DNA of 64,000 nucleotides from RUG572 sp964386385. GTDB lineage: Bacteria > Verrucomicrobiota > Kiritimatiellia > RFP12 > UBA1067. The translations under genes were made by a program, and so were the position numbers. The DNA lies in the NCBI GenBank assembly GCA_964386385.1, contig CAYLRN010000005.1:62001-126000 (forward strand). The letters are read 5' to 3'. Of this stretch, positions 44,447 to 51,607 are shown one piece after another. The notes beneath the pieces are model-generated. The model saw nothing but the letters and a program-made list of their open reading frames with translations, made no database searches and was not told the origin of the DNA. Position 1 is the first letter of the stretch, and every line of letters starts with the position of its first letter.

Positions 44447-45706
44447 ATGGCGGAAGACACAAACACATCGATTTTTGATAAATTGCAGGATCGGCTTCCG
44501 TTTTTCCACATCGGAAGTTGGGGTTCTGCGAAAAACTGGGTGAAGACACTAATTTCCATCCTTACGGTACTTCCTCTTGCCGTGCTGCTTTACTGCTTTG
44601 TCGATGTAGTGTGCTTGAGGGATGCGGGCATATTCACGGACAGCACTCATGAAGGATTGCATTGTTTGAAACTATCTGTGAATTTCGCCGGCAAAGAGTT
44701 GTTTAGCGCTTGTTGTGCAAGCGCGTCCAGTTATGGAAAATGCGTTTGGATATTCATGTCGTTGGTAGGGTGTGTGGTTATGTTGGCTTGGGGGGCAATC
44801 CTGCTCTTCGTTGGGATACAGGCATGGCGTATGTCTTGGCTTTGGGCGGGAGAAATCGAAGGATGGATACTTGCCCTTCTTGTTTCCTTTTTGACATTGT
44901 TAAACTATGTGCTGCAGTTCAAAGATGACGCTTCAATAGCTTTCATACTTGCACTGTTTGTCGCTACTATTGTGCTTATTGGCGCAGTATGCAAACTTAT
45001 TAAGTTTTTACACGGCAGAAATGACTGGCATCGGCTTTCGGAGGCCGCTAAAAGTTGGGGGGAAGGAACTGATTGGATAATAGACAAGGGACGCCCAATC
45101 GTAATGTACAGGAGGGACTCGAGAAAAGAAATTGAAAGAATGGAAATTTCCATAAAAAGAGGATTTGTTGAAGTTTTGTATGGTCATAAAGATCTTGATT
45201 TGCAGAATGGCATCGAAGACCTAATGCGGGAAGTGGCAGAAGAACTACGGCAAAAATATGATGAGGAAGAACTACGGCAAAAATATGATGAGGAATGGAA
45301 ATCGAAGAAGAGACGTGACAAACTTTTGCCAATAGTTGTTCCTTGGAGAATCCCGAGCGAAGATTTCATGAATCCGGACAACGATTTCATGAAGGGAAAG
45401 ACTGCCGAGAAGGCGAATAAGTGGCGTATTCTTTTCCCGCTTGGAAAATCAGTTCATGATTTCAATGCGCTCTTTAGTGCGCTGTATGATATTCTTGAAG
45501 ACCTCAACAGGGGATTGGCGAAAAAACATGAAAAGAAAAAAGACGATGCAGAAGAGGTTGACGGAAGGTACATGATTGATGTTCGTGAAAAAACATCGGA
45601 GAATGGGACTGGTGAATCAATAATTGACGCACTGGTCAAAAAACTCTGTTCGGAATCATCCCGATTGGAAGAAGAGACTGAAGGAAAACATGAGGAGAAG
45701 CGATGA
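44447..45706 (+). CDS. Accessory-island membrane protein, four-helix region and coiled-coil tail
   Basis: 419 residues from ATG 44447 (CGGAGAA upstream at 44436-44442). About four membrane helices lie between residues 30 and 195 (LISILTVLPLAVLLYCFVDVV, IFMSLVGCVVMLAWGAILLFVGI, ILALLVSFLTLLNYVLQF, SIAFILALFVATIVLIGAVC). A charged cytosolic part follows with an exact doubled unit EELRQKYDE-EELRQKYDE, and an acidic-basic C-terminal tail. No family recognised. It may anchor the island's soluble GTPases or AAA+ proteins to the membrane. It overlaps the next gene by ATGA. Confidence 0.68.
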   Translation: MAEDTNTSIFDKLQDRLPFFHIGSWGSAKNWVKTLISILTVLPLAVLLYCFVDVVCLRDAGIFTDSTHEGLHCLKLSVNFAGKELFSACCASASSYGKCVWIFMSLVGCVVMLAWGAILLFVGIQAWRMSWLWAGEIEGWILALLVSFLTLLNYVLQFKDDASIAFILALFVATIVLIGAVCKLIKFLHGRNDWHRLSEAAKSWGEGTDWIIDKGRPIVMYRRDSRKEIERMEISIKRGFVEVLYGHKDLDLQNGIEDLMREVAEELRQKYDEEELRQKYDEEWKSKKRRDKLLPIVVPWRIPSEDFMNPDNDFMKGKTAEKANKWRILFPLGKSVHDFNALFSALYDILEDLNRGLAKKHEKKKDDAEEVDGRYMIDVREKTSENGTGESIIDALVKKLCSESSRLEEETEGKHEEKR

Positions 45707-45864
45707 ACGAGGAGAACAAAAAAGCATTTGTCAAAGAAGCGCAACAAAAAGGGCTGGAAATTGGCGTGGTGGCAGGTTTGCCCACATATGCCGTTGCCGT
45801 AGGCATAGGAGTAGGGGGCACAATGGGGATTGCCAAGATTTGCGAGTGGGCGAAACGCAATTAG
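45703..45864 (+). CDS. Small membrane protein (53 residues)
   Basis: Starts in an ATGA overlap with the preceding gene. MNEENKKAFVKEAQQKGLEIG is followed by one glycine-rich membrane helix (VVAGLPTYAVAVGIGVGGTMGIA) and the basic end KICEWAKRN. It is translationally coupled and probably a partner of the 419-residue membrane protein. Confidence 0.6.
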   Translation: MNEENKKAFVKEAQQKGLEIGVVAGLPTYAVAVGIGVGGTMGIAKICEWAKRN

Positions 45865-45873
45865 GAGAGGTAT

Positions 45874-46026
45874 ATGGGATTGTCATATCTTAAGTCCGTC
45901 TTGAACCTTGTTCGCATCTCGCATTTGATGATTCCAGCTATCATCGCCACTTCATCGCTTGCATATGGAGTGTCAAAGACATCTGCGGTGAAGAAACTGC
46001 GCAAGTGGCTGGGATGCGACAACTGA
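45874..46026 (+). CDS. Small membrane protein (50 residues)
   Basis: ATG 45874 follows GGAGAGG (45864-45870) with short spacing. One membrane helix (ISHLMIPAIIATSSLAYGV) is flanked by basic residues, and the end is KKLRKWLGCDN. Unknown function. It belongs to the run of very small membrane proteins between the two TerB-like genes. Confidence 0.55.
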   Translation: MGLSYLKSVLNLVRISHLMIPAIIATSSLAYGVSKTSAVKKLRKWLGCDN

Positions 46027-46053
46027 TGTGATTGTCAAGTAAAAGGAGAAACC

Positions 46054-46506
46054 ATGCTTAGCAAATCAGGCACTTCAATCTTCAAAGAGGAAAACGACAT
46101 CGTCATGCACATCGCGGCGTTGATTCGCATTGCAATGGCCGACGGGAAATTCCTTGAGTCGGAACAGGTTTTCATAACCAATCTTGCGAACCAGTATGCA
46201 TCCGCGCATGGAACGAAGACGTTTGACGAGATGGTAGATGAATGCATCGTGAAACTTCCCAAGGAGGCGGTGGATGACTGGATGCGCAGTCTTGCGTCCC
46301 GCCCTGCGTCCGCAAGGCATCTCGTGAAGGACATGATTTCACTTGGACACGTCGACGGGGAGTTCAGCGCTTCCGAACGCGAACTCGTTCTCTCGTATGC
46401 AAAAATGCTCAACATCCCAGACGTGGTGGTCGAGAGCATTGAACGCCATGTCGCGTCTCTGATTTCGACATTGGACGCATTGGAGGAACTGCTTACGGTC
46501 GGGTAA
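46054..46506 (+). CDS. TerB-like protein 2
   Basis: 150 residues with AAAGGAG before the start. Acidic motifs AMADGKFLESEQVFI (about residue 28) and GHVDGEFSASERELVLSYAKMLNI (about residue 98) match the TerB domain, as in the protein at 43872 with which it shares overall length and the helix order. Presumably both sense divalent metal or serve as scaffold for the GTPases. Confidence 0.78.
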   Translation: MLSKSGTSIFKEENDIVMHIAALIRIAMADGKFLESEQVFITNLANQYASAHGTKTFDEMVDECIVKLPKEAVDDWMRSLASRPASARHLVKDMISLGHVDGEFSASERELVLSYAKMLNIPDVVVESIERHVASLISTLDALEELLTVG

Positions 46507-46583
46507 AAACTGAAATCAGCGAATGAATGCTTGTGTCCAGATAGGACGCAGAAATTGAAATGAGGCACAGAAAGGAAATTGAA

Positions 46584-46811
46584 ATGAGAGTTGGAGAAAT
46601 GATTGAAAAACTGGATTCACAGGGAAGTATGCCTCTGCTGAGAAATTTGCTTGGACTTGAATTTGAATCCGTAGTAGGCGGGAGAGATAATAGAGGCATT
46701 CTTGTCGATCCATTGCCAAAAACTCCCGTCACATCTATGGTTATGATACCTGCGACTGGTTTCGCTGGTTACTGTATCAGCGGCAGATTTAAAAAATGGT
46801 TTGCGGATTAA
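46584..46811 (+). CDS. Accessory-island small protein
   Basis: 75 residues from ATG 46584, with AAAGGAA at 46571-46577. Helical start (VGEMIEKLDSQGSMPLLRNLLGLEFESVVGG), a proline-containing middle and a weakly hydrophobic end (ATGFAGYCISGRFKKWFAD). The end vaguely recalls the GRFLLSDD tails of 43076 and 43605. Function unknown. Confidence 0.55.
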   Translation: MRVGEMIEKLDSQGSMPLLRNLLGLEFESVVGGRDNRGILVDPLPKTPVTSMVMIPATGFAGYCISGRFKKWFAD

Positions 46812-46890
46812 AATGTGAAAAACATATTATGAAAGTGGGACTATCATCGTTTAATTACACTGAAATTCAATAAAGAAAGAAGGTGGCAAA

Positions 46891-47511
46891 ATGGGGATAG
46901 AAAGTGAAATTGTACGTCATGCGGGCAAATTTCTTCAACAATGGTATCGTAGCCAAGACGAAGCGCATCAGGCAATCTTTGTGCATTCTTGCATTGGTGG
47001 AGCGATTGCACTGATGCCATTTCCAATTGTGGGCGAATTGTCGGTGATAGCCAATCAAATTGCCATGTATAGGAAACTGAATCGGCTGGCCGGCATCACA
47101 TTCTCTAAAAATGTCATGAAGGGCATTGGAAAATTCGTCCTCTCGCAAGTTGCTGGAATTTTGGGCGGGATGGCGGTTCTGTTCGGTGCTGGCGCGGCTT
47201 TAAAATTCATTCCTGGCGTCAATTTTGCCGCAGGCTTATTGACAGCTTCGGCTGCTGGCGTTGCAAATTTTGTGTGTGGCAAGGTTTATTGGGAAATGCT
47301 AGGTGGATTCATCAAGAGCGGTGGTGACGGCAGTTTGTCAGACGAGGAAATTCTCAATCGTATGAAGCGGGAAATGCCGTCCGATGAGACCATTAAAGCA
47401 ATGAAAAGCGATGCGAAAAAAGCCATGAAGGGGGCGAATTATTCCAAATATAAGGAAGATGCGCGAACTTGCATGGATGAAGTCAAACAAAATAGAGATG
47501 AATATCGTTGA
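46891..47511 (+). CDS. DUF697-like membrane protein
   Basis: 206 residues. The central hydrophobic part (CIGGAIALMPFPIVGELSVIANQIAMYRKLNRLAGITFSKN, then KFVLSQVAGILGGMAVLFGAGAALKFIPGVNFAAGLLTASAAGVANFVCGKVYWEML) follows the pattern of DUF697 proteins, which in other bacteria accompany or are fused to GTPases of the Era/dynamin type. The C-terminal part is charged and helical. It is a plausible membrane partner of the dynamin-like proteins further down. Confidence 0.68.
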   Translation: MGIESEIVRHAGKFLQQWYRSQDEAHQAIFVHSCIGGAIALMPFPIVGELSVIANQIAMYRKLNRLAGITFSKNVMKGIGKFVLSQVAGILGGMAVLFGAGAALKFIPGVNFAAGLLTASAAGVANFVCGKVYWEMLGGFIKSGGDGSLSDEEILNRMKREMPSDETIKAMKSDAKKAMKGANYSKYKEDARTCMDEVKQNRDEYR

Positions 47512-47607
47512 AACAAGTCAATTTCTTGGCGGAGGAATTTCAATTGACCGCCATGTCGCGTCCTTTATTTGGTTCTACTCCAATTAGAAACGGAATGGAA
47601 ATGTAGA

Positions 47608-48009
47608 ATGAAAATCAACGGGATTCTTGCGAGAAGCGTCATTTTAGGTGGCTGTCTTTTGGGCGTGACAACCTTGGAGGCCGTCAATTATGCGGCGGTA
47701 AAAAAAGCCGTTGGTCGAATCGGCTCCAAGGCGATTTCGGAAATTGAAGTCAAAGCGAGAAACTGGAAGCCAAAGGGTCCGAGAAATCCACGGAGAACAT
47801 GGGAAAATGCGAAGGAATGGCTTAGGGAACATGAATGCGAACACTGCTTTGGGGGGTGGATACTTTGCCCTAGCTGTAAAGGTCAAGGACGCATCATATG
47901 CTATGATGCCTTTGGCAATCCCATGGTTGATGCTTACGGCTATTATGTGACGCAACTGTGTGGGACTTGTATGGGGACCTGTAAAATCCGTTGTCGGCAT
48001 TGCCAATAG
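47608..48009 (+). CDS. Secreted or lipid-anchored CxxC zinc-finger protein
   Basis: 133 residues. The N-terminus (MKINGILARSVILGGCLLGVTTLEA) is a signal peptide, with LGGC as a possible but imperfect lipobox. The C-terminal half holds DnaJ-type zinc-finger modules: CEHCFGGWILCPSCKGQGRI and CGTCMGTCKIRCRHC. There is no J-domain. It probably sits in the periplasm, unusual for this type of finger. The 95-bp gap before it has no obvious gene. Confidence 0.65.
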   Translation: MKINGILARSVILGGCLLGVTTLEAVNYAAVKKAVGRIGSKAISEIEVKARNWKPKGPRNPRRTWENAKEWLREHECEHCFGGWILCPSCKGQGRIICYDAFGNPMVDAYGYYVTQLCGTCMGTCKIRCRHCQ

Positions 48010-48066
48010 GATGTCGACTAGACCTTTATATCTAATGAAGAATGGCAATGATGACAAGGAATGGGT

Positions 48067-48849
48067 ATGGGTACGAGCAAGTTGACTGACATAGGCAACT
48101 GGATCCGCAAGGGCAATACGGTCGTGAACAAGGCGACCGGTGGCGGGGTGGAGGAGTTCATACAGGCCGTCAAGGACCGTGACTCCGACGCATACAGGTT
48201 TCTCGACAGCGTTGTCGTGAAGAGAATCTGCGGCGAGAGAATCGTTAAAATCGCCGTCTACGAAAAGACGCTGGAAGAGGATGAGGTGTGGGGCGTCTTC
48301 GAAAACTGGATAATGGCCAAAGACGGACTGGGGAAGTACAAGAATGGCGAAAGTTTCATTTCCTATCTGCATTGCTGCCTGCGCAACGAATTGAAGGACT
48401 GCATTGAGAAGAAGAGGCGGAAAAGGCAAGAGGAGATTCTCATTCTGGACAGCCCAATCGGCACCGGGAACGGCGGCAATGAAGGGACTCCGAGCCTAAA
48501 GGACTTGATTCCCATGGACGCGGAGAAAACAGTGAATCCGGATGAGCGGCTTGAGGAAGATCGGAAAGTCGTTCGGGATTTGGTCGACGAGTTCAAGTGG
48601 AGCGGGCGGCTTGACGAGAAGGACTTCAAGGTCGTCCAGAAGCTGTACGACGAGTTCTGGCGGAAGAACCCAATGGACGCATACATTTTCAAACTTCGCA
48701 ACGACGGACATGAATGGTCTGACATCGGGAAATTTCTGGGACTGTCTATTGCGGAGAACAGTCTCTCCCGGCGATACGGGCGCATCAAGGACAGGCTGCG
48801 CAACTTCATTTCCGCGCGATTTGAAAAACCGGTCAAGGAACTTAAATAG
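48067..48849 (+). CDS. ECF-like sigma factor
   Basis: 260 residues; ATG 48067 is preferred to 48061 because AAGGA (48054-48058) lies at the right distance. Region 2-like sequence (EVWGVFENWIMAKDGLGKYKNGESFISYLHCCLRNELKDCIEKKRRKR) carries the conserved aromatic and basic positions of sigma-2. Region 4-like sequence (KLRNDGHEWSDIGKFLGLSIAENSLSRRYGRIKDRLRNFI) forms a helix-turn-helix. The linker is long and acidic, and no anti-sigma gene is visible beside it. It is the obvious candidate to read the three TGTCA(C/T)GTT-N14-CTCTAT elements of the island. Confidence 0.75.
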   Translation: MGTSKLTDIGNWIRKGNTVVNKATGGGVEEFIQAVKDRDSDAYRFLDSVVVKRICGERIVKIAVYEKTLEEDEVWGVFENWIMAKDGLGKYKNGESFISYLHCCLRNELKDCIEKKRRKRQEEILILDSPIGTGNGGNEGTPSLKDLIPMDAEKTVNPDERLEEDRKVVRDLVDEFKWSGRLDEKDFKVVQKLYDEFWRKNPMDAYIFKLRNDGHEWSDIGKFLGLSIAENSLSRRYGRIKDRLRNFISARFEKPVKELK

Positions 48850-48868
48850 AAAAGACAGGAGAACGAAA

Positions 48869-49411
48869 ATGTCCGAATACATGCCCGGAGTCTTGGATGA
48901 AAAGACTTGGCAGATTGTCTGCGACTTCATTCGCCCAAGCGACGAACGTTCAAGTGGCGGCATTGGCGCACTGCCGCTTGGAGCGCTGACGGCTGGCGTC
49001 GGGGCCGGAGGCATCTGCGGCGCGGTTGCCCCAATGCCGGGATTGGGACTGCTCTCTGCGGCGGTCTCCGCGGTGGCTGATGCCGTCGGCAAGGGAGAAG
49101 GCAAAAAGAAGAAAGGCCCTTTGAGCCTTTCATGGGAGGCGGATCTTTCCGAGGACAGCATCTATTTCTGGCGGATCCGCGTCCACAGGTCGCAGGACAT
49201 GGCGGCGGGGGAGAAACTGGTAGTCTCTGTCACGGATGGACGAGGTCGGCGGATAGAGAAGGGCGTCCTGGAACTGCTAGATTCCCGGCTCAAAATCGCA
49301 CACGGACTGTCAGAATGCAGTCTTGTGGACCTGTACGAGCACAAGCGCAACGTCGACGTCTATCTTGTCCATTCCGACGGTGAGCGCGTCAAGGGACGTT
49401 TCGTCCTGTAG
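48869..49411 (+). CDS. Accessory-island protein with Gly-rich hydrophobic segment
   Basis: 180 residues from ATG 48869 (AGGAG at 48857-48861), 19 bp after the sigma gene. Residues 30-75 are a Gly/Ala-rich hydrophobic segment like that of 43076. A lysine cluster (GEGKKKKGP) is followed by a beta-rich domain (LSLSWEADLSEDSIYFWRIRVH, LVVSVTDGRGRRIEKGVLELL). It could monitor the membrane and control the sigma factor, but no anti-sigma motif is seen. Confidence 0.6.
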   Translation: MSEYMPGVLDEKTWQIVCDFIRPSDERSSGGIGALPLGALTAGVGAGGICGAVAPMPGLGLLSAAVSAVADAVGKGEGKKKKGPLSLSWEADLSEDSIYFWRIRVHRSQDMAAGEKLVVSVTDGRGRRIEKGVLELLDSRLKIAHGLSECSLVDLYEHKRNVDVYLVHSDGERVKGRFVL

Positions 49412-49465
49412 CGAATGCGCGGCGCAGCCGCTTTCACGGGAGAGTTTGGAAATACGGAAAAAAGT

Positions 49466-49494
49466 TGTCACGTTCGCTCTTCGTAGGTCTCTAT
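49466..49494 (+). promoter_or_regulatory. Island promoter element, copy 3
   Basis: TGTCACGTT (49466-49474), 14 bp, CTCTAT (49489-49494), 61 bp before ATG 49556. The first box is identical to copy 1. An A-run (AAAAAAG) precedes it. Confidence 0.6.
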
Positions 49495-49555
49495 GTTTCA
49501 TGCAAGCGCCCAATGCGGGCGGATGGATGAAACGAAAAAGCAAAGGAAAGACACC

Positions 49556-50059
49556 ATGAACGACTACAGCTACGAAGAGAACGTCGAACTCGTAAAGAAG
49601 TTCTTCGACGATGACGACTGGCACTACGAAACGCAATCGCGTGATTCGCTGACGGTGTTTCAGGGAAGCGTCGGCGGATTCAAGGGACTCTATTCCTCGT
49701 TCCGCTTTCGTCTGTGCGTAATCGGTGGCGAGTGCTTCCGCGTCGACGCCGTTTTCCCTGCGAGCGGCTCCGACAAGATACCGGAAATATCCGAATTCAT
49801 GGCCCGCGCGAACCACGGTCTCACGTTCGGGGGATTCGACCTTGATCCGTCCGACGGCGAGATCACGTTCCAGATACGCTTCCCGGCGGACACGTTCCAT
49901 GTCGACCGCGAATGGGTGGGAGGAACAATCGCCGTGGCAACGCGGACGCTGGCGCGGTACGCCAAGGGCGTCACCTCGGTGCTGATGGGGCTCAAGTCCC
50001 CCGAAGAGGCCGTGGCGGACTGCGAACGCGAAATTAAGGACGATGGGCGCGATGAATAG
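49556..50059 (+). CDS. YbjN-like domain protein
   Basis: 167 residues from ATG 49556, with AAAGGAAAG at 49542-49550. The order VELVKKFFDDDDWHYETQ, FRLCVIGGECFRVDAVFP, ISEFMARANHGLTFGGFDLDPSDGEITFQIRFP is the YbjN/type III chaperone-like fold. The same fold forms the N-terminus of the next protein. YbjN-like proteins act as regulators or chaperones by protein binding. It heads the large operon 49556-63017 behind promoter copy 3. Confidence 0.75.
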   Translation: MNDYSYEENVELVKKFFDDDDWHYETQSRDSLTVFQGSVGGFKGLYSSFRFRLCVIGGECFRVDAVFPASGSDKIPEISEFMARANHGLTFGGFDLDPSDGEITFQIRFPADTFHVDREWVGGTIAVATRTLARYAKGVTSVLMGLKSPEEAVADCEREIKDDGRDE

Positions 50060-50152
50060 CGCCGTGCATCCGCGTGCGTTTCGCCTGCGCGGCGCAGTGA
50101 TTGCGTCGCGCCGGCGAGACGGCGAAGGCGGTCGGGAAAGGAGGTTTGACAC

Positions 50153-51571
50153 ATGGGCATTCGCAAGAACATAAAGATCCTGCACAAGTTCTTCAAGAAG
50201 AAGGACTGGAACTATCATTTCAACGAGGAAGACCATGTCTTCGCCAGCGAAGTGCAGATTGGAAACGGCGTCGGAGACCTGCTCTCTACAGTTGTCGTCT
50301 ACGAGGATTTTGTCCTATTTGTATCGACAATGTCGCAGTTCGTCGAGGAGGACAGACGCGGCGCAGTTGCGGAACTCGTCTGCCGCATCAACGCCCGGAC
50401 AATGTTCGGACATTTTGAATGTGATTTTGACGAAGGACGTCTGGGCTTCAGCCGGACAATGTCTTCAGTGGAACTTGCCGACGATCCGATGAAGAACGCC
50501 GAACGCCTGATATGCGAATCCCATTCGACGATAGGGCAGTACGGCAAGGTGTTCCTCAAGGTCATCCTGGGCCTCAGCGCTCCGCAGACCGCGCTGAACG
50601 ATGACGACGACAGCGGCATCGGGAAGCCGACGCCGGCGGCAGCCCTCAAGAAGGAGGCGGATGCGAATGAGGCCGAAGTGGCGAAGAATGGCAGGGACGC
50701 GAAGGAAGCTGCGGACGCAATGGATTCTGCGGACGCGAAGGAAGGCAGGCAGGACAGTGAAGAGAAGAACGCGAAGGTGCAGAAGGACGCGAAGGGAAAG
50801 GCGGCGGCGGCCGTTTCGGTCGTGCGCGACTATCGACTGGACGGTCTGTCCATCAAGGGCGACATCCCGCTGGGGAAGATTGTCTCCGCCGTGCGGAACT
50901 TCCAGGAGGCGCAGACGACGGAAGGCGCGTCGCAGCTGCCTGACCGTCCGAGGATGAGCCTTCTCCTCTGGGGGCCGCCCGGCACGGGCAAGACGGAATT
51001 CGTCAACTATCTTGGGCAGCAGCTGGGCAGCGAGGTCATTGTCAAGATGGCCGGAGACATCGCCGACCACTACGTCGGAAAGACGGAGAAGGCGATACGC
51101 GCGGCGTTTCGCGAGGCGGAGCGCAAGAACGCGATTCTCTTCCTGGACGAACTCGACGGGCTGATGCAGAAGCGCGCGGACGCCTCCAACGGCTGGGAGG
51201 TGACGCAGGTGAACGAGCTCCTTGCGTGCATGGAGCGGTTCAACGGGATCATGGTTGGCGCGACGAACCTGATGGAACGCCTTGACCCCGCAGTCCTGCG
51301 CCGCTTCACCTACAAGGTGGAGTTCGGCTACCTTGAGAACGCGGGCAAGCGCATCTTCTTCGACCGCGCGTTCCGCTCGTCGCTAGGCGACGGGGAACTT
51401 CGTCGGCTGGAGGCGATTCAGAACCTTGCGCCCGGCGACTTCAAGACGGTGAGCCAGAAGCTCTTCTATCTTGGCGACGAGATCGGCAACGCGGAGCGCC
51501 TTGCGGCGCTGGAGCAGGAAGTGGCGCTCAAGACGGCGGGGCAGCGCATCTGCCGCGGATTCGCCGCGTGA
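50153..51571 (+). CDS. YbjN-like/AAA+ ATPase fusion protein
   Basis: 472 residues. Residues 1-140 are YbjN-like (LHKFFKKKDWNYHFNEEDHVF, then MFGHFECDFDEGRLGFSRTM). Residues 150-220 form an Ala/Glu/Lys-rich flexible linker. The AAA+ module follows: Walker A GPPGTGKT at 274-281, Walker B ILFLDELD at 328-335, sensor-1 region GIMVGATNLMERLDPAVLRRF with the arginine finger. The fusion implies that the YbjN-like protein upstream and this ATPase bind the same partner. GGAAAGGAGG lies just before the start. Gene 51608 follows after 36 bp. Confidence 0.85.
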   Translation: MGIRKNIKILHKFFKKKDWNYHFNEEDHVFASEVQIGNGVGDLLSTVVVYEDFVLFVSTMSQFVEEDRRGAVAELVCRINARTMFGHFECDFDEGRLGFSRTMSSVELADDPMKNAERLICESHSTIGQYGKVFLKVILGLSAPQTALNDDDDSGIGKPTPAAALKKEADANEAEVAKNGRDAKEAADAMDSADAKEGRQDSEEKNAKVQKDAKGKAAAAVSVVRDYRLDGLSIKGDIPLGKIVSAVRNFQEAQTTEGASQLPDRPRMSLLLWGPPGTGKTEFVNYLGQQLGSEVIVKMAGDIADHYVGKTEKAIRAAFREAERKNAILFLDELDGLMQKRADASNGWEVTQVNELLACMERFNGIMVGATNLMERLDPAVLRRFTYKVEFGYLENAGKRIFFDRAFRSSLGDGELRRLEAIQNLAPGDFKTVSQKLFYLGDEIGNAERLAALEQEVALKTAGQRICRGFAA

Positions 51572-51607
51572 AACGGAATTTAAAATTGGAGTTGAAAGGA
51601 GAAAGCG

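Noticed and set aside
43872..46506. Tellurite resistance operon
   Set aside because: Only TerB-like domains are present; TerC, TerD, TerE, TerZ and TerA are missing.
47512..47607. 17-residue ORF starting near 47560 in the gap before the zinc-finger gene
   Set aside because: No ribosome-binding site and no conserved feature; it cannot be told from chance.
47608..48009. DnaJ chaperone
   Set aside because: Only the zinc-finger type is present; there is no J-domain with HPD, and an export signal is present.
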